From positions 1 to 53,877 of the forward strand of contig CANGNF010000035.1 of NCBI GenBank assembly GCA_947455205.1: a stretch of 53,877 nt of DNA, written 5' to 3'. This DNA is from Acetobacteraceae bacterium (GTDB lineage Bacteria; Pseudomonadota; Alphaproteobacteria; Acetobacterales; Acetobacteraceae). Shown here piece by piece: positions 1 to 8,327 of the stretch. Below the pieces are notes generated by a model. That model was not told the origin of the DNA, did no database searches, and saw only the letters and a list, made by a program, of their open reading frames with translations. Position 1 is the first letter of the stretch. Each line of letters starts with the position of its first letter. The position numbers and the translations under genes are program-made.

Positions 1-987
1 ATCGGCTGGAGCTACAAGGTGGACCTGGCCAAGGACGCCGGCACCGATGGCGATGGCCGGCTGCCCAGCGAGACCGACTTCCTCGGCGGCGAGGGCGGCG
101 ACATCGCCGGGCGCGGCATCTACGCGCTGCGCGACGAGACGGTGTTCTTCAACATGCTCTGCCTGCCCGCCAAGGCCGCGCTGCCGCCGGCGGTCTGGGC
201 CGCAGCGGCGCAGATCTGCACCGAACGCCGCGCCATGCTGATCGTGGACCCGCCGCCCAGCGACGGCACGCCAGCCTGGGGCGATGTCAACGCCGCCGCG
301 GAATCCTACCAGGGCGGGTTGTTCGACAGCATCGGCGACAACCGCCGCAACGCGGTGCTGTACTTTCCCCGGCTGCTGGCGGATGGCGACGACGGCCCGC
401 GCACGGAATACCCGCCCTGCGGCGTCATCGCCGGCATCTGGGCGCGCACGGACGCGCAGCGCGGCGTCTGGAAGGCCCCGGCGGGCACCGAGGCGGCGCT
501 CAACGGCGCCACCGACCTGACGGTGACGATGAGCAACCTGGAGAACGGCTTCCTCAACGTCCTCGGCATCAACTGCATCCGGCGCTTTCCCATCATCGGC
601 CAGGTGGTCTGGGGTGCCCGCACCATGCTGGGCGCCGACGCGCAGACCAGCGAATGGAAGTACCTGCCGGTGCGGCGCCTGGCGCTGTTCCTGGAGGAAT
701 CGCTGTATCGCGGCAGCCAGTGGATCGTGTTCGAGCCGAATGACGAACCACTCTGGGCGCAGGTCCGGCTGAACTTCGGCGCCTTCATGCACACGCTGTT
801 CCGCCAGGGCGCCTTCCAGGGCACCACGCCGAAGGACGCCTACTTCGTGAAGTGTGACCGCGAGACCACCACGCAGGACGACATCAACCGCGGCGTCGTC
901 AACATCGTGGTCGGCTTCGCGCCGCTGAAGCCGGCCGAGTTCGTCGTCATCCAGTTGCAGCAGATGGCCGGGCAGATCGAGGTGTGA
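1..987 (+). CDS. Contractile tail sheath protein, C-terminal part (5' truncated)
   Basis: The frame is open from base 1, so the true start lies upstream. The visible 328 residues match the C-terminal part of phage/eCIS sheath proteins (Pvc2-4, Afp2-4 type). The most telling stretch is around residues 180-320: an asparagine- and glycine-rich turn, INCIRRFPIIGQVVWGARTM, then PVRRLALFLEESLYRG and WIVFEPNDEPLW, which is the sheath core that packs on the tube and forms the C-terminal handshake strand. The protein forms the contractile outer cylinder of the particle. The next gene, the tube, starts 7 bases after its stop, so they are probably co-translated. eCIS loci usually encode two or three sheath paralogues; the others, if present, would be upstream. 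Family assignment is secure; which paralogue it is cannot be told. Confidence 0.93.
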   Translation: MGWSYKVDLAKDAGTDGDGRLPSETDFLGGEGGDIAGRGIYALRDETVFFNMLCLPAKAALPPAVWAAAAQICTERRAMLIVDPPPSDGTPAWGDVNAAAESYQGGLFDSIGDNRRNAVLYFPRLLADGDDGPRTEYPPCGVIAGIWARTDAQRGVWKAPAGTEAALNGATDLTVTMSNLENGFLNVLGINCIRRFPIIGQVVWGARTMLGADAQTSEWKYLPVRRLALFLEESLYRGSQWIVFEPNDEPLWAQVRLNFGAFMHTLFRQGAFQGTTPKDAYFVKCDRETTTQDDINRGVVNIVVGFAPLKPAEFVVIQLQQMAGQIEV

Positions 988-994
988 GGCAAAA

Positions 995-1522
995 ATGGTC
1001 CAGTTCACCGTCAACGCCCAGCGCTTCGACCCTTATCGGAACTTCAAGTTCCGGGTGAAGTGGGACGGCCGCTACGTCGCCGGCATCAGCAAGGTCGGCG
1101 CGCTGAAGCGCACGACGGAAGTGGTCAAGCACCGCGACGGCGGCGACCCTTCCAGCAGCCGCAAGTCGCCGGGCCGCAGCGAATACGACGCCATCCAGCT
1201 GGAACGCGGCGTGACCCACGACCTGGACTTCGAGCAATGGGCCAACAAGGTCTGGCACTACACCGCGGGCCTGGGCAGCGAGACATCGCTGAAGGACTTC
1301 CGCAAGGACCTGATCCTGGAGGTCTACAACGAGGCGGGCCAGTTGGCGCTGGCCTACAAGATCTACCGCTGCTGGGTCTCCGAGTACCAGGCCATGCCGG
1401 ACCTGGACGCCAATGCCAACGCCGTGGCGATCCAGCACCTGAAGCTGGAGAACGAGGGCTGGGAACGCGACGTCGACGTGAAGGAGCCGACCGAGCCCAG
1501 CTTCGTCGTGCCGGCCGGATAG
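995..1522 (+). CDS. Tail tube protein (Pvc1/Pvc5-like)
   Basis: A 175-residue protein of the conserved phage tail tube family found in eCIS and related tailocins. Visible family features are the opening FRVKWDGRYVAGISKVGALKR, the charged loop with RDGGDP..SRKSPG, and FEQWANKVW followed by KDFRKDLILEVYNEAGQ and YKIYRCWVSEYQA. Hexamers of this protein stack into the rigid inner tube through which cargo passes. The start at 995 follows a short purine-rich stretch and leaves 7 bases after the sheath stop. Length is normal for the family (about 145-180 residues). The sheath-tube neighbourhood removes doubt about its role. Confidence 0.93.
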   Translation: MVQFTVNAQRFDPYRNFKFRVKWDGRYVAGISKVGALKRTTEVVKHRDGGDPSSSRKSPGRSEYDAIQLERGVTHDLDFEQWANKVWHYTAGLGSETSLKDFRKDLILEVYNEAGQLALAYKIYRCWVSEYQAMPDLDANANAVAIQHLKLENEGWERDVDVKEPTEPSFVVPAG

Positions 1523-1527
1523 CGCCG

Positions 1528-2238
1528 ATGGCGCCGGACCTGGCTGAACGCTTGCTTGCCGCGCGGGACCAGGCCGCCGGTGCCTCGGCGCCCGCACGCA
1601 ACCTGGCGCTGCTGGCCGCGGCAGGTGCTGGTGAGGCCGGGTTGCCCGACCTGCCGGTGGGCACCTGCGACCGCCGCCTGCTGGCGCTGCGCCAGGCGCT
1701 GTTGGGCGACCGGCTGGCCGCGGTGGCGGACTGCCCGGCCTGCGGCACCATCGTGGAAGCCACGCTCGCCCTGCCGGCGCTGGCCTTGCCGCCCGCCGCC
1801 GCCGGTACCGTGACGGTGCGGGAGGCCGGCTGGACCGTGACGGCGCGGCTGCCAACCCTGGCCGACCAGATCGCCGCCGCCACCGCGCCAGGGTCGCAGG
1901 CGGCGCGGGCGCTGCTGCTGGCGCGCTGCGTGCAGCAGGCCTCTCCCGGCCTGGCGGAAGACCTGCCGGAGGCGGTGGCCACCACGCTGGCCGGCGCCAT
2001 GGCCGAGGCCGACCCGCAGGCCGACATCGAGTTGCTGCTGCACTGCCCGGCCTGCGGCGCCGAGGCGCTGCTGGCCTTCGATATCGGCGGCTTCCTGTGG
2101 CGCGAGCTGGACGCCTGGGCCGACCGCCTGCTGCACGAGGTCCACAGCCTGGCGCTGGCCTATGGCTGGAGCGAAGCCGCCATCCTGGCGCTGCCGGAAC
2201 GCCGCCGCCGGCATTACCTTGGGCTGTTGGCGGCATGA
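1528..2238 (+). CDS. CPxCG zinc-site protein, putative T4-type baseplate hub assembly chaperone
   Basis: A 236-residue, Ala/Leu-rich protein with two CPAC motifs (C69/C72 and C173/C176, each followed by Gly) that would form a four-cysteine zinc site bridging the two halves. It ends in a helical WRELDAWADRLLHEVHSLALAYGWSEAAILALPERRRRHYL segment (residues about 190-230). Such a C-terminal helix, usually read as 'hub assembly' in T4 gp26-like proteins, and the position between tube and terminator genes of a contractile tail suggest an assembly factor rather than a structural shell protein. The start at ATG 1528 lies 5 bases past the tube stop; longer readings upstream would overlap the tube gene. 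It overlaps the next gene by 4 bases (ATGA). The zinc site is seen; the chaperone role is inferred from context. Confidence 0.6.
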   Translation: MAPDLAERLLAARDQAAGASAPARNLALLAAAGAGEAGLPDLPVGTCDRRLLALRQALLGDRLAAVADCPACGTIVEATLALPALALPPAAAGTVTVREAGWTVTARLPTLADQIAAATAPGSQAARALLLARCVQQASPGLAEDLPEAVATTLAGAMAEADPQADIELLLHCPACGAEALLAFDIGGFLWRELDAWADRLLHEVHSLALAYGWSEAAILALPERRRRHYLGLLAA

Positions 2239-3182
2239 GCGACTTCCTCGGACGGCTGGCGCGACGCAGCCTGGCGCCGCCGCTGTTCCGGCCCCGCCCT
2301 GCCACGGCCTATGAGGCGCTGCTGGATGGTGGGGTGGGTGGGGAGTTGGATGCGCTGCCCTCGGCGACGGCAGCGGCGCCTGCCTCCAGGCCGGTGGCGG
2401 TGAAGAGGGACGACCAGCCGCTGGCGCCCGACACGGGGGCAGCATTGCAGGATGCGACGGCGGAGGAGGCAGCCGCACAGGTTCCGGTGCCGGTCCAGGC
2501 CAACGCAGGGCCGTCGCCAGCACCGACTGCGCCGGCCGTCCTGGGCGATGCCGCAAGCGTCGCAGCACGAGACCTCGCTGCCGCGCCTGCGGAGCTTGCC
2601 CAGGTGAAAGGCGCACCGACGCGCGCCGGTCCAACGCCCAGGAAGACTGCCCTGCCAGCGCCACGCTCGCTTCCACCGGTGCCTCCGGCGGTCGCCGCAC
2701 CAATGCCGTTGCCGGCGCAAGCTGCGGCCCTGAACCTCCATGCCGAACCGCCGAGGTCTGCGGGCAGCCCCGCGCAACCCCGATCGCCCGCAGGCGGCGC
2801 TAGCGTCATCGCACCATCACCCCCAGGCTTCGCTGCATCTGACCCCGCAGCGGACCCATCCAGCACGCCGGCAAGCGTTGCACCGGCCGGTGCCGCAGCG
2901 TCCGTTGTCGCACCGGCCAGCAGCGTATCCGCCACCTTCACGGCGACCAGCATCGCACCAGCCAGCCAAGCCGCCTCGCTACCCCCGCGCGCTGCGCGAC
3001 CTCCGCCGCAGCACCACGCCGCCGCACCCACGGCGCCACCGGCACCCGACATCCACGTCACCATCGACCGCATCGACATCCGCGCGGCGCCACCACAACG
3101 CGCCTCGCAGCCCGCGCCACCGCCGCGCCCCGCCAGCATGTCGCTGGCGGATTTCCTCCGCCGCCGGGCCGGGCAGCCATGA
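2235..3182 (+). CDS. Ala/Pro-rich eCIS-associated protein with conserved ends
   Basis: A 315-residue protein that is mostly low-complexity Ala/Pro/Ser (residues about 45-260) and therefore likely disordered. Only the ends look constrained: an N-terminal MSDFLGRLARRSL segment and a C-terminal beta-strand-like IHVTIDRIDIRA followed by a proline linker and MSLADFLRRR. Similar short C-terminal strands plus a terminal arginine-rich helix are seen in small linker proteins of eCIS loci; the exact function is not known to me. The start at ATG 2235 overlaps the preceding stop by 4 bases, and its own stop overlaps the next start, so it is translationally coupled on both sides. It could be a scaffold or a length/assembly linker. 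Confidence 0.6.
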   Translation: MSDFLGRLARRSLAPPLFRPRPATAYEALLDGGVGGELDALPSATAAAPASRPVAVKRDDQPLAPDTGAALQDATAEEAAAQVPVPVQANAGPSPAPTAPAVLGDAASVAARDLAAAPAELAQVKGAPTRAGPTPRKTALPAPRSLPPVPPAVAAPMPLPAQAAALNLHAEPPRSAGSPAQPRSPAGGASVIAPSPPGFAASDPAADPSSTPASVAPAGAAASVVAPASSVSATFTATSIAPASQAASLPPRAARPPPQHHAAAPTAPPAPDIHVTIDRIDIRAAPPQRASQPAPPPRPASMSLADFLRRRAGQP

Positions 3183-4384
3183 GCAGCCCGCTCGCCATCG
3201 CCGCCGTCACCACCACGCTGCGGAACCTGCTGGCGCGCGGCCTGGCACCGGATGCGGAACTGGCCGACGCCACCATCACCATGCAGCCGCCGGACCGCGC
3301 CCGCGCCGCCACCGCCACCGGCAACCAGCTCAACGTCTTCCTGTACCAGGCCACCCCCAGCGCCGCCTGGCGCAACCGCGACCTGCCCGCCCAGGTGCAC
3401 GCCGGGGAGCCGACGCAGCCGCCGCTGGCGCTGAACCTGTTCTACCTGCTGACCGCCTATGGCCGCGACAACGACGCACAGCGCCCGTTCAGCCACATGC
3501 TGCTGGGCCGCGCCATGAGCATCCTGCACGACCACCCCGTGCTGGGCGCCGCCGAGATCGCCGCGGCCATGCCGGACAGCGACATCGGCACGCAGCTGGA
3601 ACGCGTGCGCCTGACACCGCAGCCGATGCCGCTGGAGGACCTTTCCAAGCTGTGGACCGCCTTCCAGGCCCAGTTCCGCGCCAGCGTGGCCTATGAGGCC
3701 GCGGTGGTGCTGATCGAGAGCACCAGGCTGCGCCGCGCGCCCCTGCCGGTGCTGCGCCGGGGCGAGGCCGACAGCGGCGCGCAGGCGCTCGGCAGTGCCA
3801 TTCCGCCCTTCCCCGAGATCACCGCGGTGGAGCCGCCCGGCCCGGCCGAACCCGGCGCCACGCTCACGCTGCTTGGCCATGACCTGGGCGGCACCCAGGT
3901 GGAGGTCCAGCTGGAAGCCACCAGGCTGAGCTTCCGCAGCAGCTTCCCGGCCACGAGCGTGGCCGAAGACCGGGTCACGCTGCGCCTGCCCGCCGACCTG
4001 CCCGCCGGCATCCACGGGCTGACGCTGCACTACGCGCAGGGCAGCACGGCGCGGCCCAGCAACACGGTGGCGCTCAACATCGCCCCCGCCATCACCGCGG
4101 GGTTGCCGGTGACGATGCGCGCGGCTGGCGGCGCGCTGACGCTGGGCCTGGCCGCGCCGATCATGCCGGGGCAGCGCGCCTACCTGCTGCTGGCCGACCA
4201 GGTCTTCCCCGCGCCGCCGAATGCCAACGCCACCAACAGGCTCCGCTTCCAGCTGCCGCCGCTGCCGCCCGGCCAGCACCCCGCCCGGCTGCGGGTGGAT
4301 GGCGTGGACAGCGCCGTGGTCGCCGACCGCAGCGCCCGGCCGCTGCACTTCGACCCCCGCTGCCTGGTCACGGTGCTGCCATGA
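3179..4384 (+). CDS. DUF4255 protein, tail terminator/cap (Pvc16-like) with Ig/TIG-like domain
   Basis: A 401-residue protein. Residues about 5-190 are the DUF4255 domain: IAAVTTTLRNLL at the start, TGNQLNVFLYQATPSAAWRN, PLALNLFYLLTAYG and the MLGRAM-type helix (LLGRAMSILHDHPVL). Pvc16/Afp16 proteins with this domain cap the distal end of the tube and fix particle length. Residues about 213-305 look like an IPT/TIG beta-sandwich (EITAVEPPGPAEPGATLTLLG...), and another beta-rich stretch follows. This makes the protein longer than the minimal family member, so it may add a surface-exposed decoration. It starts within the ATGA overlap with the previous gene and overlaps the ATPase gene by 4 bases. 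Confidence 0.85.
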   Translation: MSSPLAIAAVTTTLRNLLARGLAPDAELADATITMQPPDRARAATATGNQLNVFLYQATPSAAWRNRDLPAQVHAGEPTQPPLALNLFYLLTAYGRDNDAQRPFSHMLLGRAMSILHDHPVLGAAEIAAAMPDSDIGTQLERVRLTPQPMPLEDLSKLWTAFQAQFRASVAYEAAVVLIESTRLRRAPLPVLRRGEADSGAQALGSAIPPFPEITAVEPPGPAEPGATLTLLGHDLGGTQVEVQLEATRLSFRSSFPATSVAEDRVTLRLPADLPAGIHGLTLHYAQGSTARPSNTVALNIAPAITAGLPVTMRAAGGALTLGLAAPIMPGQRAYLLLADQVFPAPPNANATNRLRFQLPPLPPGQHPARLRVDGVDSAVVADRSARPLHFDPRCLVTVLP

Positions 4385-6270
4385 GCAGCGGCCTCGGCGC
4401 CGCCCTGGCCTGGCTGCGCGACCGGCTGGAAGCGCTGGCCGCCACCGACGGCCCCTTGCCGCCGCAACCCGGCCCGGCGCACGCCCTGGCGCTGTTCGGG
4501 CAGGAGGAGGCGCTGCCCCGGCTCTCCGCCCGCCTTGGGCTCTCGGCGTTCGAGGCGGACCTGCTGCTGCTCTGCCTCGGCATGGAACTGGACACCTCCA
4601 TCGGCACACTCTGCGCGCTGGCCCAGGGCGACCCGTCCAGGCCCTGGCCCTGCTTCGCGCTCGGCTTCACCCTGTTCGCGCAGCCCGGCTGGGAAGCGCT
4701 GTCGCCGGAACGCCCGCTGCGGCGCTGGCATCTGCTGGAGGTGATGCCCGCCGGCGGCCAGCCGCTCATCGCCTCCCCGCTCAAGGCCGAGGAGCGCATC
4801 GTCAACCACCTCAAGGGGCTGGAACACCTGGACGAGCGGCTGGCGGCGCTGCTGCTACCGCCCGAGGTGGAGGCCGCGCTGCCCTTGCCGCCCTCGCAGT
4901 TGCCGGCGGTCGCGGCCATTGCCGCGCACTGGCAGCGCGGCGAGCCACTGCAACTGCTCGGCGCCGATGCCGGCAGCAAGCGCCTGGTGGCCGGGCATGC
5001 CGCCGCCCTGGCCGGGCGCCCGCTGTACCGCTTGGGCGCAGCGCTGCTGCCCGCCGCGCCGGCGGAAGCCGCGCTGCTGGCCCGGCTGTGGCAGCGGGAG
5101 ACGCTGCTGCGCCCGCTGGCCCTGCTGCTGGAAGCCCCCGAAGCCGATGCGCTGGAGCCCGGCCTGCGCCGCTTCCTCGACCAAGCCGGACCCGGCGTGC
5201 TGCTGGCGGTGCGGGAGCGGTTGCCCCGGCTGGACGGCCCGGTGCTGGCCGTGCCCAAGCCCAGCGCGGATGACCAGCGCGCCTGCTGGCTGGCGGCGCT
5301 GCCGGGCCGGCCCGAGATGGCGGCACGGCTTGCCGCGCAGTTCGACCTGGACGCCACCACCATCGCCAGCCTGGGCGCCAGCCTGACCCCGCTGCCGGAC
5401 GCCGCCGCCTGGGATGCCTGCCGCGCCGAGCTGCGCCCGCGCCTGGGCGGCTTGGCCCAGGTCATCACCCCCGGCGCTGGCTGGGACGACATCGTGCTGC
5501 CGCCGCCGCAACGGGCGCTGCTGCGGCAACTGGCGGACCAGGTGCCGCACCGCGCCGCGGTCCACGCCGCCTGGGGCATCGACCGCGCCGGCGCGCGCGG
5601 CGGCGGGCTCTGCGCCCTGTTCGCCGGGGAAAGCGGCACCGGCAAGACCATGGCGGCGGAGGTGCTGGCCGCCGAGTTGCAGCTGGACCTTTGGCGCATC
5701 GACCTCTCGGCGGTGGTCAGCAAGTACATCGGCGAGACCGAGCGCAACCTGCGCAGCCTGTTCGACAGCGCCGAGGCCAGCGGCGCGATCCTGTTCTTCG
5801 ACGAAGCCGATGCGCTGTTCGGCCGCCGCAGCGAGGTGAAGGACAGCCACGACCGCTACGCCAATATCGAGGTGAACTACCTGCTGCAGCGGATGGAGGG
5901 CTATCGCGGCATCGCCATCCTGGCGACCAACGCGAAGGCAGCGCTGGACAATGCCTTCCTGCGCCGGCTGCGCTTCGTGGTGGACTTTCCTTATCCCGGC
6001 AGGGCGGAGCGCGCGCAGATCTGGCGCCGCGCCTTCCCACCCGGCGCGGCGGCCGCGGGTATCGACTGGGACCGCCTGGGCCGACTGCCACTGACCGGCG
6101 GCAGCATCCATACCGCCGCGATCAACGCCGCCTTCCTGGCAGCGCACCAGGGCGTCCCGGTCGGCCTGGCGCAGATGCTGGCGGCGGCGCGGCAGGAGTT
6201 GCTGAAGCTGGACCGCCCGCTGAACGAGGCGGATTTCGTCGTCTCGCCCCGGCTGGAGGCAGCCGAATGA
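4381..6270 (+). CDS. AAA+ ATPase of the eCIS (Pvc15-like)
   Basis: A 629-residue protein. The C-terminal half is a classical AAA+ module: Walker A GESGTGKT at residues 416-423, pore-loop-like VVSKYIGETERN downstream, Walker B LFFDEAD at 471-477, sensor-1 ATNAKAALDNAF and an arginine-rich RRLRFVVDFPYPGR. The N-terminal ~380 residues are Ala/Leu-rich and helical with no clear domain, as usual for the eCIS ATPase. This ATPase is a hallmark of eCIS (Afp15/Pvc15) and is absent from most phages; it is thought to act in particle assembly or cargo loading in the producing cell. Coupled to both neighbours by 4-base overlaps. All catalytic motifs are intact. Confidence 0.92.
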   Translation: MSSGLGAALAWLRDRLEALAATDGPLPPQPGPAHALALFGQEEALPRLSARLGLSAFEADLLLLCLGMELDTSIGTLCALAQGDPSRPWPCFALGFTLFAQPGWEALSPERPLRRWHLLEVMPAGGQPLIASPLKAEERIVNHLKGLEHLDERLAALLLPPEVEAALPLPPSQLPAVAAIAAHWQRGEPLQLLGADAGSKRLVAGHAAALAGRPLYRLGAALLPAAPAEAALLARLWQRETLLRPLALLLEAPEADALEPGLRRFLDQAGPGVLLAVRERLPRLDGPVLAVPKPSADDQRACWLAALPGRPEMAARLAAQFDLDATTIASLGASLTPLPDAAAWDACRAELRPRLGGLAQVITPGAGWDDIVLPPPQRALLRQLADQVPHRAAVHAAWGIDRAGARGGGLCALFAGESGTGKTMAAEVLAAELQLDLWRIDLSAVVSKYIGETERNLRSLFDSAEASGAILFFDEADALFGRRSEVKDSHDRYANIEVNYLLQRMEGYRGIAILATNAKAALDNAFLRRLRFVVDFPYPGRAERAQIWRRAFPPGAAAAGIDWDRLGRLPLTGGSIHTAAINAAFLAAHQGVPVGLAQMLAAARQELLKLDRPLNEADFVVSPRLEAAE

Positions 6271-6482
6271 CGCTGCACGTCAACATCGGCCGCGTGGTGG
6301 TGGAGGGTGCAGCCTTCGGCGCGCCGGAGGCGGCCCGGCTGCAACAGGCGCTGGTGGCCGAGCTGGGCCGCCTGCTGGCAGGCACACCGCCCGCGCCAGG
6401 CCCGGCGCCCGCTGGCGTGCCCGAAAGTGCCGGCCGCCAGGTGGCGCAGGTGGTCCATGCCAACCTGCCGGGGCCCCGCTGA
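6267..6482 (+). CDS. Small 71-residue eCIS protein
   Basis: A 71-residue protein lying between the ATPase and the eCIS-core gene, overlapping the first by 4 bases and the second by 1 base. It opens with a beta-strand-like MTLHVNIGRVVVEG, then an amphipathic helix (EAARLQQALVAELGRLL), a proline linker and a short C-terminal strand. The N-terminal VxIxR(I/V)xV pattern echoes the C-terminal IHVTIDRIDIR of the Ala/Pro-rich protein at 2235-3182, suggesting that the two small proteins dock on partners in the same way. Coding is supported by the perfect fit between two coupled genes. No family name is recognised. Confidence 0.65.
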   Translation: MTLHVNIGRVVVEGAAFGAPEAARLQQALVAELGRLLAGTPPAPGPAPAGVPESAGRQVAQVVHANLPGPR

Positions 6483-8323
6483 TGGGCGCGCTCCTCGCCC
6501 CGCCCCGGCTGCGCCGCCGTTGCGCCTGTGCCGCCAAGGGGCGCGGCGCGGACTGTCCGGACTGCGCCAGGCCGGAACTGCGGCGCCACGGCACCGGCGC
6601 CGGCCCCGTGGCGCTGCCCGGCCTGGTGCGGGACGTGCTGGCCAGCCCCGGCCAGCCCCTGGCCCCCGGCGTGAGGCGCTGGGCGGAGCCGGGCTTCGGC
6701 TGGGACTTCAGCCGGATGGTGGTGCACAGCGGCGCGCAGGCGGAAGCATCGGCCCGCGCGGTCGGCGCGGTGGCCTATGCCGCCGGCGACCATGTGGTGC
6801 TGCCCCCCGGCTACGATGCCGCCCCGCTGCGCCCGCTGGTGGCGCATGAGCTGGCGCATGTGGTCCAGGCCAATGGCGCCCCCGCCAGCGCGGTGCACCA
6901 GGTAGGCGACGCCGCGGCGCCCGAGGAGGCGATGGCCGACGCCGCCGCCGCCCGCGTCTTGGCCGGGGCCGCGGGCGCTGCCGCCATGCCGGCGCGACCC
7001 GCGCTGCGCCGGCAACTGGGCCTGGGCTGCGGCAAGGAACGGCCGCCAATGAACACCGCCATCATCGGCGTCTTCGAGCACCAGGCGATCGAGGGCGAGT
7101 ACGAGGCCAGCATCCCTTCGGCCGAGCGCGAGTTCAGCATCCCCGGCTCCGGCGGCGCCTGCCGCACCGGGGCCATGGGCTGGGCCGACCTGGCCAATCC
7201 GGCAACGCGCGAGCTGTTCGAGATCAAGCCCGACAACCCCGGCGGCATCGCGCAGGCGGAAGAGGAAGTGGCCTGCTACGTGCAGCAGGCCATGGAGCAT
7301 TGCGGCGGTGTCTGGCGGCCGGGCATGGCGTATTTCGACCGGCCGATCCTGGACCAGGGCGACCGCCAGCTCTGGGCGCGCCTGGGCGCACCTGGCGCCA
7401 TCGTCTATCGCTGGCAGCAGCGGCAGCGGTCGCGGGCGATGGAGTTGGCCATCCTGCTGGCCATCGCCGCAGCACTGGCGGCCGCGGCGCGCGCGGCGGC
7501 ACGCAAGCTGGCGGACAACGCCGGTGGGCCGGTGGAGGCCTTCGTCAGCATCCTCGCCGCCGTCGCGGTGCTGGCGTTGGGGGAGCGCGAGGCCAAGGCG
7601 GGCACACAGCGCACCGACGACGACCCGTTGGTGGCGCTGGCCCAGGTGCTGACCGATACCGGCCGACCGATGCCGCCGGAGATCGAGGCGCTGCTGCGCG
7701 AGCACCCGGAATTGCGCACGCTGGTCGAGTTGGAGGCAGCGCGCCGCCGCCGGGCCGGTGGCGCCACGGCGCCGGGCACGGCGGCAGGCGGCACCGCCGT
7801 TGCCGCGCCGAAGCCGCCGGCGGGCACGACGCCCGGCGCGGATGGACAGGCATCGCCCGGTCAGGCACCCGGCCGCGCCGAAGCCGGCGGGACCGCGACG
7901 TCGCCATCCGCGACGGCCCCGCTGCCGGCCCAGCCCGCGCCGGCCCAGCCCGCAGGCGGCGCGCCGAAGCGGGCCACTTCCGAAGCCGGCCCCAGCTACT
8001 GGGCCAACCTGCAACTGGTGCTGGACAGCCCGCTGGCGCGGACGGTGCCGCCCGGCTCGGCGCAGTTGTTCTGGCCGCCGGGCACCAGCGCGGCCAGCGC
8101 CAGGCCCGGGCAGAAGGTCATCGGCACCCATGTCGGCCAGGACAAGGCAGGGCTGCGCTACGCCTTCCAGCTGGAATTCGAGGTGGTCTCCAACCAGGGC
8201 GGCGTGGTGCAGGCCAAGGTGACATGGGGCGGCCCGATGCTGCTGGGCGACGGCCGCCACCTGGCCGCCGCGCCGGGCTTCGCGCCCGGCCGCACCTTCC
8301 CCATCAAGGCCATTGCGGAGTGA
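6482..8323 (+). CDS. eCIS-core (DUF4157) protein with putative nuclease-like and C-terminal domains
   Basis: A 613-residue multidomain protein. The N-terminus has a Cys-rich segment (CACAAKG..CPDCARPE, residues about 14-32). Residues about 45-135 are the eCIS-core domain (DUF4157), with the metalloprotease-like HELAH at 122-126 followed by VVQ. Residues about 180-305 hold GWADL (D236) then LFEIKP (E247, K249), a D-x10-E-x-K arrangement reminiscent of PD-(D/E)xK nuclease folds. Two hydrophobic stretches follow (about 320-345 and 355-375), then an Ala/Pro linker (about 420-500) and a ~110-residue globular C-terminus. DUF4157 proteins are typical of eCIS loci and are often fused to toxins; cargo status is an inference. 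The gene is coupled to its upstream neighbour by TGATG. The nuclease resemblance is weak and rests on a few residues. Confidence 0.75.
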   Translation: MGALLAPPRLRRRCACAAKGRGADCPDCARPELRRHGTGAGPVALPGLVRDVLASPGQPLAPGVRRWAEPGFGWDFSRMVVHSGAQAEASARAVGAVAYAAGDHVVLPPGYDAAPLRPLVAHELAHVVQANGAPASAVHQVGDAAAPEEAMADAAAARVLAGAAGAAAMPARPALRRQLGLGCGKERPPMNTAIIGVFEHQAIEGEYEASIPSAEREFSIPGSGGACRTGAMGWADLANPATRELFEIKPDNPGGIAQAEEEVACYVQQAMEHCGGVWRPGMAYFDRPILDQGDRQLWARLGAPGAIVYRWQQRQRSRAMELAILLAIAAALAAAARAAARKLADNAGGPVEAFVSILAAVAVLALGEREAKAGTQRTDDDPLVALAQVLTDTGRPMPPEIEALLREHPELRTLVELEAARRRRAGGATAPGTAAGGTAVAAPKPPAGTTPGADGQASPGQAPGRAEAGGTATSPSATAPLPAQPAPAQPAGGAPKRATSEAGPSYWANLQLVLDSPLARTVPPGSAQLFWPPGTSAASARPGQKVIGTHVGQDKAGLRYAFQLEFEVVSNQGGVVQAKVTWGGPMLLGDGRHLAAAPGFAPGRTFPIKAIAE

Positions 8324-8327
8324 TGCG

